A stretch of 64,000 bases of DNA from Spongilla lacustris (GCA_949361645.1 OX442435.1:2071999-2135998), one strand, 5' to 3'. Shown: positions 13,201-24,485, numbered from the stretch's first letter. Notes: generated from the letters alone by a model not told the origin. A program made the numbers and translations.

Positions 13201-13407
13201 GAACAGAACAAGCTTCTACCAATGGAACAGGAAAAAGATGAAGGTGATGATCAACTGAAGCATAGGGAGCTAACAAAAGAACCACACCATGGTACATAAC
13301 AACCAAGCTGGATATTGAAGAATATCTGTTTCTCTCCCTATAGCGACCAACTATGAACTTGCCAAGATATCTCCTACAGCCTCAAAACACACTCAAGACA
13401 ACACCTG
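10282..13407 (+). CDS. TRIM-A upstream coding exons 1-3 (N-terminal extension)
   Basis: There are three small exons. Exon 1 is 10282-10363, ending CTGG|GTGAGT; it encodes 27 residues and is very basic (LRRKRM, HRRKKKVR). Exon 2 is 13175-13291, with acceptor TTTACAG and donor CATG|GTACAT, and is acidic in the middle (EKDEGDD). Exon 3 is 13344-13407, with acceptor CCTATAG and donor CCTG|GTATGG. The phases are 1, 1 and 2. The large TRIM exon starts after the acceptor CCCCTTATAG with T|GAG|GTT|ATG and so continues in frame, adding 90 residues before the previously obvious methionine. Homologous exons with the same phases precede TRIM-B and TRIM-C. The charge pattern suggests a nuclear-localisation-like head followed by an acidic linker. 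Introns 1 and 3 are long and hold repeats. Transcript evidence would settle this model. Confidence 0.68.
10364..13174 (+). other. TRIM-A intron 1
   Basis: About 2.8 kb of AT-rich DNA lies between exons 1 and 2. Small open frames at 11163-11348 and 11595-11795 show no recognisable domain and are not conserved at the equivalent place in the other units. A segment around 12640-13010 has C/G-rich blocks (TCCCCCCCCC at about 12762, AGTGGGGGGG at 12957) resembling decayed mobile-element ends. Nothing else is supported. Confidence 0.45.
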
Positions 13408-14107
13408 GTATGGCATCTTAAGTTGCAATAGTCAGAAAGTTAGTGGATATGGGGGTGTGGAACCTACTTAATTACCTTCTACATTTATACCAATCACACC
13501 ACATAGTTGGAACCTGCAAACAAAAAAAAGGTGGAGTGGTACATGTACATGTACATTGTTGTGTAGTCACCAAATGAACACAATGTGTCTCAGACATGGT
13601 CTAAAATTAAGGGTTAACACAAGTAAGTAAAAGACTGAATTATTGTAGCAAATAAGCTATTAATTAGTATTTGAGGATCAGCAATTACATGTACATGTTT
13701 GTTCTGGGATGTTCTGCATTTCATAACACAGTTATTTATCTTTTATAACTATTGGTAGAATTTTTAAATCCATGTTGCAAAAATGATCCATGAATTATGA
13801 ATAACCCCTAATTTGGGGGTTTAACCCTGTTACTGACCGCAAGACATTAAAATAAAAAAAATACATGTCACCAAATGGACACAATGCCATGGATTTCCAT
13901 AGAGGGGGACATAAATGACATTCATATTTTAGGCGGCAATTTATTGGATCATTCAAAACGTTTACCCTATGTGAATCGTCACTAAAATATGAATTTACAA
14001 CTAATCCTTACATGTATAAAACAATGTACATGTTGACATAGCACATTCAATTGGTGATGTTTGGTGCAGTTTGATGGTTTTTACTAACTGCTTGACTAAC
14101 ATAACAT

Positions 14108-14430
14108 AACACAGTGATAATCTAAGTCAGACACTCCAATCCCCGAGCATGTCTGCAGCAGAAGGCCAATCTGTAGCAGCAATGACAGTAAAAACTCTTC
14201 AGTCATTAAGGTCAGAAGAAAATTTTGCAGCCTTTTGGGGAAGAGTTTATCAGACTGCTAGTGAACTTGGAAGTGGAATATCCCACGCTACCACGCAAAA
14301 GAAGGCCATGTAAACGATATGATTCTGGTTCAAGTGAAGGAGATCATCCAGGAAATGTCCAAGATATGTACCGTCGTATTTTCTTTGAAGCACTAGACCT
14401 ATTTAATTATTATATTACTTTTGACATATA
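14108..14430 (+). pseudogene. hAT-family transposase fragment
   Basis: The plus strand reads DNLSQTLQSPSMSAAEGQSV, then KTLQSLRSEENFAAFWGRV. After a one-base frameshift near 14265 it continues VEYPTLPRKRRPCKRYDSGS and YRRIFFEALDL. This order is characteristic of the central region of hAT-like transposases related to the PRKRIR/ZMYM1-type (DUF4371) proteins of animals. The frameshift and the absence of both flanking catalytic regions make it a relic. It lies in the long intron between TRIM-A exon 3 and the TRIM exon. Confidence 0.75.
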
Positions 14431-15734
14431 CAGGATGTTTCACAATCAAATTAATCACAGTATCTATCTTGCTAAGAATTTGTTTCATACAGATTTAGTT
14501 TGTGGACCCAAATCTTTCATTGGAGGTGCGATATTAGCATGTACGTCACAGATCGTGCTGTACCAGAGCTCGTGTATATACTTATAGTGAAATATCCTTA
14601 CATCAGCTTTGTGGAACTGAATGGTTTCTATAATTCATCACTTCAAATAAAATGTGCTGTACATGTAGCCATGGGCGACTATGCAAACAATTTGTAGTAG
14701 TAATAAAAGAAAGCAGCGTTGCCTACGTCTGCATCACTCAATATGAAATGCATTCATGATTCAATAAGATATGGGAGATGTGCAGTTGTCGAATCACCTT
14801 CACAGCAAACTAAATGCTCATCATAGCCGCAGGGAAAAACAATCGCTCTCAATTTGTAATCTCATGCTTGTGCCAAAGCAATTAATCTACATGTTGCAGC
14901 AGAGCATTGTAAATTGTTGTTGTGCCATGTAGTGCCCAGTCCATTGTACATCGATTATTGTGCCGTTCAATAACAAGAGGTTAAAAGACTACAGGGAAGT
15001 CTGGTTCCAAGTAGAGTGTGTAACCGGTTATCAGGTTATTCAGGTTATTCGGATATTCGCAAAAACCTATCTGTTCGAATAGTAATTTAGCATTACTCGG
15101 AAAAATCGGTTATTGGATTTGTTCTATTCGAAATAACCGGTTTGTGCATCTCCATTCGGAGGTACTTAGGTATTCGTCGTCCGCATCGACAATTCGCCCA
15201 TTATTCGAATACATTTTTATGACGATATTCGGATACGCGTTTACGATATTGACAATAATTACTTCTAATTTGAAACGTATAACGTTAACGTCACTGTTGT
15301 TACTATAAATATATACGTGGGGACGAGATCAAATACATGTACGATCACAGACTAGCACGTACGGGCAGTAATTCGAACTAGCCAAAAGAGATCTCCCTCT
15401 TCACATGTCATGACGACGGACAGCTCCAGCTACAAATCAAAGTCAAAGTCAGTTCGCTTAGTTTATTTCGAACGAGGTGGTTTCTTGCATCAATCTCTCT
15501 GAGCTGATATTGCCACGATCATACTTAGGCCTACTTAGTTACTAGTACTAACTCGCGATGGTGAAATGGAGGCTGCATGGCTGGTGGTGCGTAAACTTCA
15601 TCTGTGGTTCTATTCTTTTGGCATCAAGTGCGATGTGTACATCTGTAGGTAGACCTCAGCGTGGCCACGCTAACTTAGGTCGGGACACGCCCAACTAGGT
15701 ATGTGGTTAGGCCAAGCAATTTAGGCCTATGTAG

Positions 15735-16158
15735 GTAGCTGTGGTTGTGTGCTGAGTGCATCTGGTGTGATGTGGCGTAGCTGTGGATGCATGCTGAGGC
15801 TACTGATCTGGTGTAATGTGGGTAGTTGTAGTAGGGTGTTTGGAGTGATGGGGGTAGCTATGGTTGTGTGCTGGTGTGATGGGGGTAGGTGTGTTTGTGT
15901 GCTGAGGGCATCTGGTGTGATGGGGGTGTGCTGAGGGCATCTGGTGTGATTGGGGTAGGTGTGTTTGTGTGCTGAGGGCATCTGGTGTGATGGGGGTAGG
16001 TGTGTTTGTGTGCTGAGGGCATCTGGTGTGATGGGGGTAGGTGTGTTTGTGTGCTGAGGGCATCTGGTGTGATGGGGGTAGGTGTGTTTGTGTGCTGAAG
16101 GCTTCTGGTGTGATGGGGGTAGGTGTGTTTGTGTGCTGAGGGCATCTGGTGTGATGGG
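15735..16158. repeat. Minisatellite inside the hAT element, about 41-bp unit
   Basis: Tandem copies of GTGCTGAGGGCATCTGGTGT followed by GATGGGGGTAGGTGTGTTTGT. The array resumes at 17081-17180 after the nested insertion. The 95-148 aa minus-strand frames rich in PSAHKHTYPHHT are by-products of this repeat. Confidence 0.85.
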
Positions 16159-17080
16159 CAGGGGCGGCGGAGCAGGGGGGGCAGGGGGGGCTATTGCCCC
16201 CCCAAATATCGAGGTGGGGGGGCTCAGCCCCCCCTTGCGCTACCATCAGGTTATGATCTTATTGCGAGTGCGTGAGATTTCTGTACTGTCAGTGACAGTG
16301 TGTTTAAATAGGGTTAGCCTCGCTACTTCGTTATTAACGATCGATATACAATGGACTGGGGACCAGGATAAGTAGTTCCAACTACTGGTTCCCAGGCCAT
16401 TGTAATCGATCGTCAGTAGGTCTGGCTTGCTTACTGTGAATGACTTAATCGGTGTTTTGTTTGGGTGTGTGTATACGGATGAAATGAAGGCAGGTTCTAT
16501 TCATTGCATGAATCATGGTCCGCTCCGAAGAAATACATGTATACCAAAGGCAAACGTACGTTATACAAAGTGCGGTTTTGAATTGGGGGAACAAATTCGA
16601 AGAGAGTACATGTAGTTCTGTGAGACAACTGTTCACCTATTTGAGGTCCTCCATGACAGACAGAAGAAGATTTAATAACTGCTTCAACTTGCATGTGCAT
16701 AAAGAGCTGGCACAATGCATAAAGATAGGAGGATGTAGCCAAGGAATTCAACGATCATGCAGCGAATTCGGTACATTTCCCACCGAAAAGAATGGCCCGT
16801 GTTTAAACGAGCGTATTGACGTAATCATGAATTCCTTAACGCAGCTGCGTGCTATTCTTTTTTTTTTTTAATCTTGTTCTTTTCTGAAATGTTGTAACAG
16901 GGTACGACCGCACGAGGAAGCATGAACGATTACAAAGATATGCTTGTTTATACACGGACCATATTTTTTTTTCAGTAGGGGCGGGAGGGGTACTAATACG
17001 TATGGTACGCGCGTGGGTATGAATATAATTATCTTTGTTACCCCTGCCCCCCCAAATATGGACACCCTCCGCCGCGCCTG
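16159..17080. mobile_element. Nested DNA transposon inserted in the minisatellite
   Basis: The insertion begins CAGGGGCGGCGGAG and ends CTCCGCCGCGCCTG, a 14-bp terminal inverted repeat with one mismatch. It is flanked by ATGGG on each side (16154-16158 and 17081-17085), and the interrupted minisatellite resumes directly afterwards. CAGGGG-type ends are typical of hAT-like elements, although the apparent target duplication is 5 bp here and repeat context makes its exact length ambiguous. Both subterminal regions carry C/G blocks next to CCAAATAT. No transposase was recognised in its 0.9 kb. Confidence 0.7.
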
Positions 17081-17886
17081 ATGGGGGTAGGTGTGTTTGT
17101 GTGCTGAGGGCATCTGGTGTGATGGGGGTAGGTGTGTTTATGTGCTGAGGGTATCTGGTGTGATGTGGGTAGCTGTAGGAGGGTCTTTGGTGTGATGTGT
17201 ACATTTAGGTGGCTCAGTGAGCAGAAAACCTGAGTAACCTAGGTATTTGGCTGGCAAATTGTCAAAACCTATTTGGAAAATTTGATTTTCTGTTTTCAAG
17301 TATTCGGAAAAATCGATTTTCAGATCCAGAAAAACCTGAAAAATCGATTAGTGTTTTAAAAGTATTCGGAAAAATCGATTTTCATTATTCAGGGGAGGTT
17401 ACACACCCTAGTTCCAAGCAAGTTATACCAGTATTCCATCTGTTTTTAGCATGTTTTATGGCTTAAGAAGTGCAAAGGCTGGTCAGACCCCTGATGGGGG
17501 AGTAAGGCATATCTGCCTCGCTCTTGCCAGTCACTTTGTGTCCCCACCCCAGCCCCCGCCACCAACCCCACTCATCCAGAAATCCTGCATCCACCCTTCA
17601 TTTGGATGCAGCGTTTGTTACTTCTACCCACTTAGTGAAGAATGGATTGGAGATACAGTTGTCAATCTAGTCTAGTACGTGTAGAAATGCTTGTAAGAGT
17701 TGCTTATAAATGCAAATATCCTGATGCTTTAATACATGTTTGCAGCTATAATATACGGAGAACTGCATCCAATTTTCAGCTTTATGAATTAAATTGCATA
17801 GTATGCATGTAACTAGTTACATGTAGTAACATACAGTGTACATGTACATGTAGTAAATTTGAAATGTAACCCCTTATAGTGAGGTT

Positions 17887-20058
17887 ATGGAAACCTTTGT
17901 GCACACTATCTGTGGTGTGTGCTCTAAACCCTACAATGATCCAAGGATTCTACCATGTTTACACTCCTTCTGTCAACAATGTCTCCATCATGAGATAGAG
18001 ATAAGTGGTTCACAACAAGTGTTCAAATGCCCCACCTGTGAACGAAGCATGAGCATCCCAGTGGGAGGGGCCAGTGGTCTCCCTCAGAACCTCCATCTTG
18101 GGTTTGAAGTAGAGGTAGCTGGGTACATGTCCAAGATTGTCAGCAACAGTGAGGTGTGTTGTGAGGAATGTATAGATGGAAGTAGTGGTCCTGCAGTGGT
18201 GTTCTGTTGCACATGTTGTCAGTTCATGTGTACCTTCTGCCATGAGTACCACAAACGCAACAGAAAACTGTCCAAACACGATATAGTTGGACTAGATATG
18301 GATGGAGCGAAACATGTACAGTCCACCATGAAGCCAAGCGAGTATTACTGCTCTCAGCCTAATCATGAGGACAATAAGCTGAACTTTTATTGTGAGACCT
18401 GTAACTTAATGGTGTGCAGAGACTGCATTGCAGTTGCCCACAAGGACCATGGTGTGTCTGAATTGTACACTGTAGCAGAGGTTCATCGAGGTGACATGAG
18501 AGGGACACTCCAATCTGTACACGACACATTGGCTGGAGCCATTGATGCTAATGAGAAGACCATGAAACAAGTGGAGACCACCAAACAGGAAGCTGAACTG
18601 GCCATCAAAAATTCATTTCAACAGCTATACGAAACACTCGAGGAAAGGAAGAAGGCACTATTGTCAGAGCTGGAAAACATTGCACTCACCCAGACAACAT
18701 CCCTTACCCTCCAGAAGGAGCAGCTTGAGCAGATCCAAAAGGACATCAGCCACTACCCTGAGGTGACCTCCCACATCCTCCAGACCCACACTGACCATGA
18801 GGTGGTAGCTATGGGAGGACTTATACCCACTGAACTGAAGGCCACCCTTAGAAAGGTTCAGAATGTGTCCTCTGGAGCAAGACAATATGGTCGCTTAACA
18901 TCTACAGTGCATACAGATCTCCTTGTACATGAAATATTGAATTTTGGGGATGTATATGACCAATCTCCAGTTCCATGTAAAAGCATAATCTCTTTTCCAT
19001 CTGTGAGCAGAATAAAGAAAAAGTATTTGATGAAATTAGATACGAGGATGTTGAATGGAAAGAGGTACCCACATGGTGGTGTACAGGTTGAGGCTGAGAT
19101 GAGGTCCAAGGCCCATAATGGAGCAGTTGTGTATGCAGAGGTGGAGGACCACAGGGATGGTACCTACACAATCGCCCTCACCCCTCAGACTGCTGGTCCT
19201 CACCAACTGGTCATCACAATGGATGGTCAACATGTCCAGAACAGTCCTCATTACCTTGATGTAAGATCTAAACCTGACTACCTCACCTTATGTAATGCCC
19301 AACAAGTGATTAAGTGCAGTCAACCTGTATGTGTTGCCATCCATGACAGTGGAGACATCTATGTAGGGAGTGAGGATCACTGCATTTATGTATTTGATCA
19401 AACAGGTCAACTGAAGAATACCATAGGTAATGAAGGTGAAGGTGATGGTCAGTTTAGTAATCCACGGGGTATATTCATCAAGGGAGATGTCTTGTATGTT
19501 GCAGATGTTGAAAACCATCGTATACAGAAGCTAACAACTAGGGGAGAGTTCCTTCATAAGTTTGGTCAGAAGGGATCAGGTCAGGGACAGTTTGATAACC
19601 CATGTGCAGTGATTGTTGACTCAAACAACAGATTGATTGTTGCTGACACTTATAACCATAGGATACAATTATTTAATGAGGATGGTGGTTGGTTATTGGC
19701 TATAGACGTAAATGGTGATGACTACTTTGAGCTACCATTTCATCTTGCCTTAGACCCTCAGGGAAATATCCATGTTTTGTCTGATATATCAAATGATATA
19801 AAAGTCTTCACCAAGGAAGGTACCTATGTCAGAATGTATGGGGGTGGAAACGAGCCTAATGGAATAGCCATTGATGGTGAAGGTTACAGTATTGTCTGTG
19901 AGGGCAATGGCGGTCTCTCTATACATGATCCCCAAGGAAATAAGATACACACAGTGTGGAATCTGAACAATCCCTGGGGTACTGCTCTTGATCCCAAAGA
20001 TGGTAGTGTGTATGTTGCTGACTATGGTGCTGATACCATATTGAAGTATTGTGTGTAG
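17887..20058 (+). CDS. TRIM-A: TRIM-NHL RING E3 ubiquitin ligase, large terminal exon, 723 aa
   Basis: A single open exon encodes a class VII TRIM protein of the TRIM2/TRIM3/TRIM71 type. The RING (C9-x2-C12, C24-x-H26, C29-x2-C32, C48-x2-C51) is complete. B-box 1 lies at about 91-135 and B-box 2 at 155-190 (C155, H160, C169, C172, C177, C180, H185, H188). A coiled coil spans about 200-300, a filamin-type immunoglobulin repeat 365-458 (ending HVQNSPHYLDV) and an NHL propeller about 480-720, with signatures such as GQFSNPRGI, LYVADVENHRIQ and LIVADTYNHRIQLF. Known relatives are cytoplasmic ligases whose NHL domain binds RNA or protein partners; that role is inferred here. The exon begins at 17880 after acceptor CCCCTTATAG, so translation may start in exons 10282-13407 instead of at 17887. 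It is highly similar to TRIM-B and TRIM-C. Confidence 0.95.
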   Translation: METFVHTICGVCSKPYNDPRILPCLHSFCQQCLHHEIEISGSQQVFKCPTCERSMSIPVGGASGLPQNLHLGFEVEVAGYMSKIVSNSEVCCEECIDGSSGPAVVFCCTCCQFMCTFCHEYHKRNRKLSKHDIVGLDMDGAKHVQSTMKPSEYYCSQPNHEDNKLNFYCETCNLMVCRDCIAVAHKDHGVSELYTVAEVHRGDMRGTLQSVHDTLAGAIDANEKTMKQVETTKQEAELAIKNSFQQLYETLEERKKALLSELENIALTQTTSLTLQKEQLEQIQKDISHYPEVTSHILQTHTDHEVVAMGGLIPTELKATLRKVQNVSSGARQYGRLTSTVHTDLLVHEILNFGDVYDQSPVPCKSIISFPSVSRIKKKYLMKLDTRMLNGKRYPHGGVQVEAEMRSKAHNGAVVYAEVEDHRDGTYTIALTPQTAGPHQLVITMDGQHVQNSPHYLDVRSKPDYLTLCNAQQVIKCSQPVCVAIHDSGDIYVGSEDHCIYVFDQTGQLKNTIGNEGEGDGQFSNPRGIFIKGDVLYVADVENHRIQKLTTRGEFLHKFGQKGSGQGQFDNPCAVIVDSNNRLIVADTYNHRIQLFNEDGGWLLAIDVNGDDYFELPFHLALDPQGNIHVLSDISNDIKVFTKEGTYVRMYGGGNEPNGIAIDGEGYSIVCEGNGGLSIHDPQGNKIHTVWNLNNPWGTALDPKDGSVYVADYGADTILKYCV

Positions 20059-21797
20059 ACTACACTTCATCTAATTGAACCGATTTGCAATACAGAGATG
20101 GTAGTGTGTATGCTGTTATAATAATGCATCTGACACTATCTGACACTATTCTATGTAGGTACTTCATGATGTGATGATGATGTGTACTTGAAGTGTTGTA
20201 TATGCTTTGATCTGACCTGTAGATTTAAATTTATGCACAGGGGGATTGAAGTACATGTATGCAACACACATTGGACCATTATTGTTTCTGGGGAGTGGGT
20301 GTTTCCTACTGTTGGATAATCCTTTTCTATTGATTTGTCTTTGGTAATGGATGGAACCCAATAGGACTGAGGGCCTGTCTGGCCAGGAATGAATTCTTAG
20401 GTCGGGATGGTGTCCACTGCCTTTTACTCCACCACTGGCTGGCGGCTATACATAAATGATTTGGGACATTATACCTTTTTGGTACTTTGAAAGAAAAGTA
20501 ACACTTGTATGTCATTAAAAAATCTTTGCCTTATGATGCTTAATTATTGAATAGAGGATGGAAAAATTAGGAATTTGAAAAGCTACATTATGCTGCTTGG
20601 TATGTTTGAGTGATTTATAGTAACGATACCCATGAATTTTGGGTTTCACGATTTGATATAAACTGCTTTAAACCTGTTATGCGATCATTCATAAACTACT
20701 ACTTACATAACACTATAGTAATTTGTAACAAGTGCGTAGACATCTACATGACCGTTAGTTATCTGTCAAGATATTTACCAATCCGAATACAGAAGCTGTT
20801 TACAACAGAGACAGTACCTTCTGGTACCATTGCACACAAGCACATTTTTCCAGGAATGACACAATATCTGTAAGTCGGGCCAGCCTCTCGTGGTCGTTCA
20901 ACAGTTCTGAAGGCTTTGGGCTTGTCAAGATGAGTGCCCATAAAGTGCATGTGTACTTTCACACGTTTGCAACTAACTGGGCAATAGCACACTATCAAAC
21001 TCCTATTGCAATCCTTTTGTGGCTGTGGGGAGCATAGTATACTACGTATCCGGCTATGGATATGGAACAAAATTAGTTAGTCCTCCTTTATGTTACAATC
21101 ACTACAACTTTTGACCAACTCAACCTATGTGTTTAACCCTTCGTCCTACACTAGGGTAATCTGCCTTGCATAAACTCTGTGGCAGTATTGTCCACACAAC
21201 CATCCGCTGTATCTTTGAATTAAACCAATCCCTTAATATAAGAAAGTTGAAGCAAAACATTATGCATGCTAAGGCACATTTTGTTCTATATAAGCTGTTA
21301 TATCCACATGCTTACAACTCACACAGACACACACACATAAAACTTCTTACTCTGCATGTTCCGGACGTGAACTATATACTTCATCACTCTGGTTCTTTAA
21401 CTCATGCTTCCAATATATTGAGAAGGTGATACAATGAGCATGCGGATGACAGTGACAGTTTTTCAACGTGATTACTATAGGCAATGTTAACTAGGCAACA
21501 TATACGTACAGTTGGTTAGTCCTAGTAACATCGTTCAGCAAATCAATCTCCAGCTAGAATTGAATTGTTTAGTACTACATATATTGATCAAATCCACAAG
21601 TGTAAATGTAATGTGCACACACCCACATGTACACATGTACATGTACTCTGAACACTGACTTGTATGAAGGTGTGCAGAAATGTTCTGCAATCCATAGTTT
21701 TTTTTTCTCAATGCTTTGGGGGAAAAGTCAAGCTTATAAATTTGCTTTTGAGATGCAATGACTCCGTGACCACTATAATTTAGCCACATTCCCACCA
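20059..21797 (-). pseudogene. TRIM-A 3' flank carrying decayed antisense COPS8 exons
   Basis: This flank is shared with the DNA downstream of TRIM-B and TRIM-C. On the minus strand, 20849-20921 corresponds to COPS8 exon 6 and about 20977-21027 to exon 5. Here exon 6 has lost the stop-codon register and its acceptor has changed from CAG to CAA. Exon 5 has a deletion and its donor is altered. Remnants of exon 4 occur near 21355-21430. These exons are intact at 51314-51933, so this is a truncated, non-functional duplicate of the COPS8 3' half. Confidence 0.75.
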
Positions 21798-21966
21798 AAT
21801 ATCCATGTTTTGTCTGATATATCAAATGATATAAAAGTCTTTACCAAGGAAGGTACCTATGTATGGGGGTGGAAATGAGCCTAATGGAATAGCCATTGAT
21901 GTTGAAGGTTACAGCAATGTCAGTGAGCGGTCTCCATATATGATCCCCAAGGAAACAAGATCAGTA
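21798..21966 (+). pseudogene. TRIM NHL-tail fragment
   Basis: The stretch begins AATATCCATGTTTTGTCTGA and matches the TRIM-A exon from about 19767 onward (NIHVLSDISNDIKVFTKEGTY). It has lost about 10 bases after GGTACCTATG, which shifts the frame. It breaks off within the last NHL blade and joins sequence from the downstream flank (GAAGTACATGTATGCA). It marks another, mostly deleted TRIM unit between TRIM-A and the orphan exon set. Confidence 0.8.
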
Positions 21967-22322
21967 GGATTGAAGTACATGTATGCAGCACATTGGACCA
22001 TTATTGTTTCTGGGCGCAGAAGTGCGATGGTGGGGGTGGGTGTTTCCCACTGCTGGATAATCCTTTTCTCAGTTAATTGATTTGTCTTATAATAATGGAT
22101 GGAACTCAATATGACCTAGGGTCTGTCTGGCCAGGAATGAATGCTGAGGTTAGGATGGTGTCTACTGCCTTTTCAACTCCACCACTGGCTGGACATCAAA
22201 TCAATAGGTACAGGGACTCCGAAGCAAAAGCAAGCATAATTAAGCGGTGTACATAAATACCCACATGCTTATACAAGTCACACACACACACTTCTTGCTC
22301 TGTCCCAAAAGTGAACTATATA
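21967..22322. other. Copy of unit 3' flank with COPS8 exon 4 scrap
   Basis: The sequence repeats the flank found after each TRIM exon (GGACCATTATTGTTTCTGGG, GTCTGTCTGGCCAGGAATGA). It ends in CTTGCTCTGTCCCAAAAGTG, a piece of COPS8 exon 4 in antisense, cut by the MITE starting at 22323. Confidence 0.6.
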
Positions 22323-22520
22323 CAGGGTGTTCCTCAATCATTATAAATTGCCCACAGACTAATAACTTTTGCTAAATGCTCTACAAAGACTCTACATTAT
22401 ATACTCTAATAATTTGGGCACAATAAAATTTTAAACTAAATATTCAATGAAATAAGATTAAAAGGAAAATTGTTTATACATTAATTACAAGCAGTTAACT
22501 AACTATATCGATCGTTGAAG
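22323..22520 (+). mobile_element. Truncated mariner-like MITE
   Basis: It starts TA|CAGGGTGTTCCTCAATCA, the terminal repeat shared with the fuller elements at 26244-26769 and 31736-32234. The right end is missing. A near-identical truncated copy starts at 28538 in the equivalent position of another unit. Confidence 0.6.
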
Positions 22521-22538
22521 TTAATGGCAGGTTTTGTT

Positions 22539-22608
22539 TTAAAGCTCCCCCAATTCCAGTTGCCACGCAGGGGCAGATTTAGGGGGGGGGGGGGGGGGGA
22601 ACTCCCAG

Positions 22609-22642
<34 letters not shown>

Positions 22643-22690
22643 TACCCGGCTTGGAAACCGGGATAAGAGCTTTAAAAACGATGCTTTAAA
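22539..22690. repeat. Foldback segment with very long poly-G and poly-C runs
   Basis: Arms reading TTTTAAAGCTCCCCCAATTC and TAAGAGCTTTAAAAACGATG flank CAGGGGCAGATTTAGG, a G run (about 22580-22599) and a C run of more than 35 bases (about 22607-22642). A cleaner version is at 28736-28857. Run lengths may be unreliable in assembly. Confidence 0.6.
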
Positions 22691-23019
22691 TTTAAACTGA
22701 ATCAAATAAGCTTATGCCAAGAGAAGTGCTAACTTATTAATTACATGTATCGTTAGAGTCACGTGAAAAGTATGGGCTATTATAATTTGTGTATATATAT
22801 CACGCGTCAGATAATCTGCGCAGCGGTATCGTTGAATGGAAAGCTGAGAGTTGACAAAATGGAAGAACAAAAATTGGGTGAGTTTTGTAGTTTACGCTTT
22901 CTTTCCTTGCTAAAAATCGGAGGCCCGGTTCAGCAGTGTTATTGCACATGCAGCGGACTAAAGTGTGCAGCGTGATGGCTGGATGGTTTAGAATGTGTTA
23001 GAAATAGGAAGGCCTGTGA

Positions 23020-24148
23020 TAGTCTCGCAAGCAAGACGTTATCTCGTTCCCAAGACCCTATTTATTGAGAAACAAGGTCTGGTACAACGCGACCAAATTT
23101 TGGTTGCAAAGGAATGTAACGAGCTACGTAAGAAATCTAATTATCACATTAATTAAAAACAGTTAACTCTGGAATGTAACGTTGCCGAGTTTTTGACGAG
23201 GTTCCGCAGGTCTTCTGAAGAAACAAGGATTCTAAATCCGGCTATTTAGGGCACATAGTGTGTTGAAAGGGGGCTTTGTCTAAGGTTAGCAGGTCAAGCC
23301 TGCCTCTCTGTCTGCAACCCTCCCCTCTAAACAACTTATCCAGTCTGGAGGACAAAAGCATTTCAAGGTCAGAAGTATGCGCCTGAGTCCAAAAAGATCC
23401 ACTTGATACTCTCCTTGTATATCTTCTTCTTCAAACGTTTTCGCCACCGTGATCACTTCCTAGGCCTACCGTACGTACGCGTTGGGCGTAGCCTGACCTT
23501 CGCGTGTACTAAATATAGTATTGGCGGAAGGTAGCTAGGTCGGTATACAAATTATGTACCTGGATTTGTTCCAATCTGATAGCATATGCGGGCTACCACA
23601 CGTAGGCCCTATATGTGATAATAGCCCACATACGCTATCAGATGGGAACAAATCCATTGATACATGTACCCAGGGCCGGGGGGGGGGGGGGGGGGGTGGG
23701 GGGGGGTTACTTACCCCGGGCTTCAAGGTATAATAGGGGCCCCAAGGTATAATAGGGGGCCCGGCGGTCCAAAATTGTATTGTATTATGGGTATGCAGTT
23801 NNNNNNNNNNNNNNNNNNNNNNNNNNNNNNNNNNNNNNNNNNNNNNNNNNNNNNNNNNNNNNNNNNNNNNNNNNNNNNNNNNNNNNNNNNNNNNNNNNNN
23901 NNNNNNNNNNNNNNNNNNNNNNNNNNNNNNNNNNNNNNNNNNNNNNNNNNNNNNNNNNNNNNNNNNNNNNNNNNNNNNNNNNNNNNNNNNNNNNNNNNNN
24001 TCGCGTTGTACCAGACCCTATTTACTTTGTTTCTCAATAAATAGGGTCTGGGAACGAGACTACTATGACGTGACTGGGGACTAACTAGTCCCCAGTCACG
24101 TCATAAGTAGGACGGTACGTCGAAGTACGTCTGGCTTGCGAGACTATG
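23020..24148. mobile_element. Foldback DNA element spanning the assembly gap
   Basis: TAGTCTCGCAAGCAAGACG on the left is mirrored by GTCTGGCTTGCGAGACTA on the right. Further in, CTCGTTCCCAAGACCCTATT is mirrored by AATAGGGTCTGGGAACGAG. The inner arms flank a hairpin at 23557-23667 and the run of Ns. The right side also contains the separate palindrome 24064-24105. No protein-coding content is recognised. Confidence 0.6.
23801..24000. other. Assembly gap (200 Ns)
   Basis: Exactly 200 undetermined bases, so the size is probably arbitrary. It lies just after a poly-G run (about 23679-23706) and inside a foldback element, which explains a failed assembly. Frames drawn across it have no meaning. 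Confidence 0.99.
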
Positions 24149-24447
24149 CCTGCGAAAGTATTAGAGCTACACACACAGAAATAGGACATCAGTAGCATAG
24201 CCCTATGGTATACTTGCAGTTACATGGGTGGGTTAAACTGGACATGTGTGGCTTGCATAGGCACCGGACTGAGGTCAGGTGTCATTGCACGTGCAGCACA
24301 TGACCTGCAAAGTGATTGAACAGTTACATATAGTAGGTGTTGAATTGCATAGAATTTATCAAAGTGATCTGCCCATTTGTAGCTAGCTTCACTATGCAAT
24401 ATGCTATGTGTATAGCAAGGCATTGGCTTGCTGACCGATCCCTCCCC

Positions 24448-24485
<38 letters not shown>

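Larger units (their letters stand above)
15012..17410. mobile_element. hAT-type DNA transposon (non-autonomous) with 8-bp target duplication
   Basis: The left end TAGAGTGTGTAACC (15012-15025) is the inverse, with one mismatch, of the right end GGTTACACACCCTA (17397-17410). The element is flanked on both sides by GTTCCAAG (15004-15011 and 17411-17418), the 8-bp duplication expected of hAT elements. Subterminal repeats of the type ATTCGGAAAAATCG occur near both ends (15093, 17300, 17365). The interior holds a 40-bp-class minisatellite and another inserted element, and no transposase. It sits inside the intron before TRIM-A. Confidence 0.8.

Noticed and set aside
15735..17180. Regular repeats considered as a CRISPR-like array
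   Set aside because: Units are head to tail without unique spacers, the context is a eukaryotic intron, and the one long interruption is a transposon with inverted ends.
23664..24044. Frames of 86-126 aa across 23801-24000
   Set aside because: They consist mostly of undetermined residues from the assembly gap.
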